From: Betaproteobacteria bacterium UBA3031 | GTDB lineage: Bacteria > Pseudomonadota > Gammaproteobacteria > Burkholderiales > Eutrophovitaceae | Assembly (NCBI GenBank): GCA_002367635.1 | Contig: DFDI01000017.1 | Coordinates: 1 to 6,993 of the forward strand | Direction: 5' to 3' | Length of the DNA: 6,993 nucleotides | Shown here: positions 6,145 through 6,993 of the stretch, in pieces | Position numbering within the stretch: position 1 is the stretch's first letter | Layout of the letters: each line of letters opens with the position of its first letter | Program-made: the position numbers and the translations under genes | Notes under the pieces: generated by a model | The model's database searches: none | What the model saw: the letters and a program-made list of their open reading frames with translations, nothing else | What the model was told of the DNA's origin: nothing

Positions 6145-6993
6145 GGGATATTCAATTCTTTTTCTTGTTGTGCTTCATCGATAGCAGTCATGACGCGCTT
6201 GAGCTCTGTCGGTATAGGCGATTCAATTTTTATTCTATTTCCGTTTGTAGGGTGCGTGAAGGAAAACTGATGCGCATGAAGAAACATCCGTTTAAGGCCA
6301 TAGGCTTGAAAGATTTTATTTCGCCGAAAATCGCCATATTTATCATCGCCCAAGATCGGATAATTCTTGTGTGCCAAGTGCACTCGGATTTGATGCGTTC
6401 GTCCCGTCTTAAGATTAGCTTCGATTAAAGTTGTCTCTCCGTGGGTCTCAAGCGCACGCACTAATGTGAGGCATGGCTTGCCCTCGGATCCATCAACAAC
6501 AACTCTACGCTCACCCTCTTTAGAGACGAACTTGCGCAGCGACAGATCTATCTTGTTAATTGTGTGGTCCCAAGCGCCCCAGACTAAAGCCACATATATT
6601 TTTTTAGTCAAATTATCGCGAATCTGGCCATGTAAATGAGTCAGTGCGGACCGTGTTTTGGCAAGCAACAGAACGCCTGAGGTCTCTTTATCCAATCGGT
6701 GTACGAGTTCAAGAAAAGGTTGGTTAGGCCTATCCGCCCTTATGATCTCTATGAGCCCAAAAGATACTCCGCTTCCGCCGTGAACCGCCAAACCAGAGGG
6801 CTTGTCAATGATAAGCACATCATCATCTTCAAACAAAATAGGCAGTTGCATGGGGTTTCGCGGCTTCGTCCCCGGTTCTCTCTCCGCAATTCGTATTGGG
6901 GGAATTCGGACTTTATCCCCTTCGGTGAGTCTCCGACTGGGGGCTGCACGGCCTCCATTTACGCGCACTTCTCCGCTACGCAAAATACGATAA
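6141..6993 (-). CDS. rluC: 23S rRNA pseudouridine synthase RluC, 5' end missing (window edge)
   Basis: RluC converts uridines 955, 2504 and 2580 (E. coli numbering) of 23S rRNA to pseudouridine. About 283 codons are visible. The visible N-terminus reads YRILRSGEVRVNGGR, the middle of the S4 RNA-binding domain, so roughly 40 residues lie beyond the right edge compared with the 319-residue E. coli protein. A TTG at 6983 is an internal leucine codon, not the start. The catalytic Asp is in LVHRLDKETSG (codon 6692-6690), and KTGRTHQIRVHLAH and GDDKYGD follow as in the RluA/C/D family. The RluC assignment over RluD rests on the RILRxGEVRVN and KVRIPP segments and on the neighbourhood. The stop codon overlaps the start of the HAD gene. 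Confidence 0.94.
   Translation of the reverse strand, partial: YRILRSGEVRVNGGRAAPSRRLTEGDKVRIPPIRIAEREPGTKPRNPMQLPILFEDDDVLIIDKPSGLAVHGGSGVSFGLIEIIRADRPNQPFLELVHRLDKETSGVLLLAKTRSALTHLHGQIRDNLTKKIYVALVWGAWDHTINKIDLSLRKFVSKEGERRVVVDGSEGKPCLTLVRALETHGETTLIEANLKTGRTHQIRVHLAHKNYPILGDDKYGDFRRNKIFQAYGLKRMFLHAHQFSFTHPTNGNRIKIESPIPTELKRVMTAIDEAQQEKELNIP

Noticed and set aside
6981..6983. TTG as the start codon of rluC
   Set aside because: The frame stays open to the window edge and the upstream codons (YRI) continue the conserved S4-domain segment YRILRxGEVRVN, so the gene is cut by the window.
1..6993. Mobile elements, CRISPR arrays, tRNA/rRNA genes, phage or defence genes
   Set aside because: No transposase-like frame, regularly spaced repeat, tRNA-like cloverleaf or unassigned long frame was seen; the window is almost filled by housekeeping genes.

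Overview
The window is a stretch of ordinary housekeeping chromosome from a proteobacterium, most likely a betaproteobacterium of the Burkholderiales type. The main argument is gene order: rluC, HAD phosphatase, small Rieske protein, sppA, maf/yceF, yceD, rpmF, plsX, fabH, fabD. From memory, this is the Burkholderiales arrangement. Enterobacteria keep the rluC-yceF-yceD-rpmF-plsX-fabH-fabD core but lack the HAD, Rieske and sppA genes at this spot. By eye the base composition is below 50% GC, unlike high-GC Burkholderia, so a low-GC aquatic or host-associated lineage is possible. That placement is inference, and nothing here identifies a species.

Layout, read on the minus strand because nearly everything points left. 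The right end (6993 down to 5159) holds a 5'-truncated rluC, then a HAD-family phosphatase overlapping it by 4 bases (ATGA), then a small Rieske [2Fe-2S] protein overlapping the phosphatase by 22 bases. These three are clearly one translation-coupled unit. After a 136-bp gap comes sppA (5022-4108), a membrane-anchored signal peptide peptidase of the short, single-domain type. The only plus-strand gene is maf/yceF (3497-4090), convergent with sppA and divergent from yceD. From 3433 leftward runs the ribosomal/lipid cluster: yceD, rpmF (59 codons), a 107-bp gap holding a 32-bp perfect palindrome, plsX, fabH and the first two thirds of fabD, cut by the left edge.

How the genes work together: L32 and YceD belong to large-subunit production, and RluC modifies 23S rRNA. 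PlsX makes acyl-phosphate for phospholipid synthesis, FabD makes malonyl-ACP, and FabH condenses it with acetyl-CoA to start fatty acid elongation. This ties membrane synthesis to ribosome synthesis. A near-consensus sigma70-type promoter with a GC-rich discriminator lies directly upstream of yceD and fits growth-rate (stringent) control of the cluster.

No mobile element, CRISPR array, tRNA/rRNA gene, phage gene or unknown large ORF was found. I do not see a novel system. The points worth a second look are regulatory: the palindrome between rpmF and plsX, the structured plsX leader, the nearly leaderless yceD transcript, and the under-studied Rieske/HAD pair.
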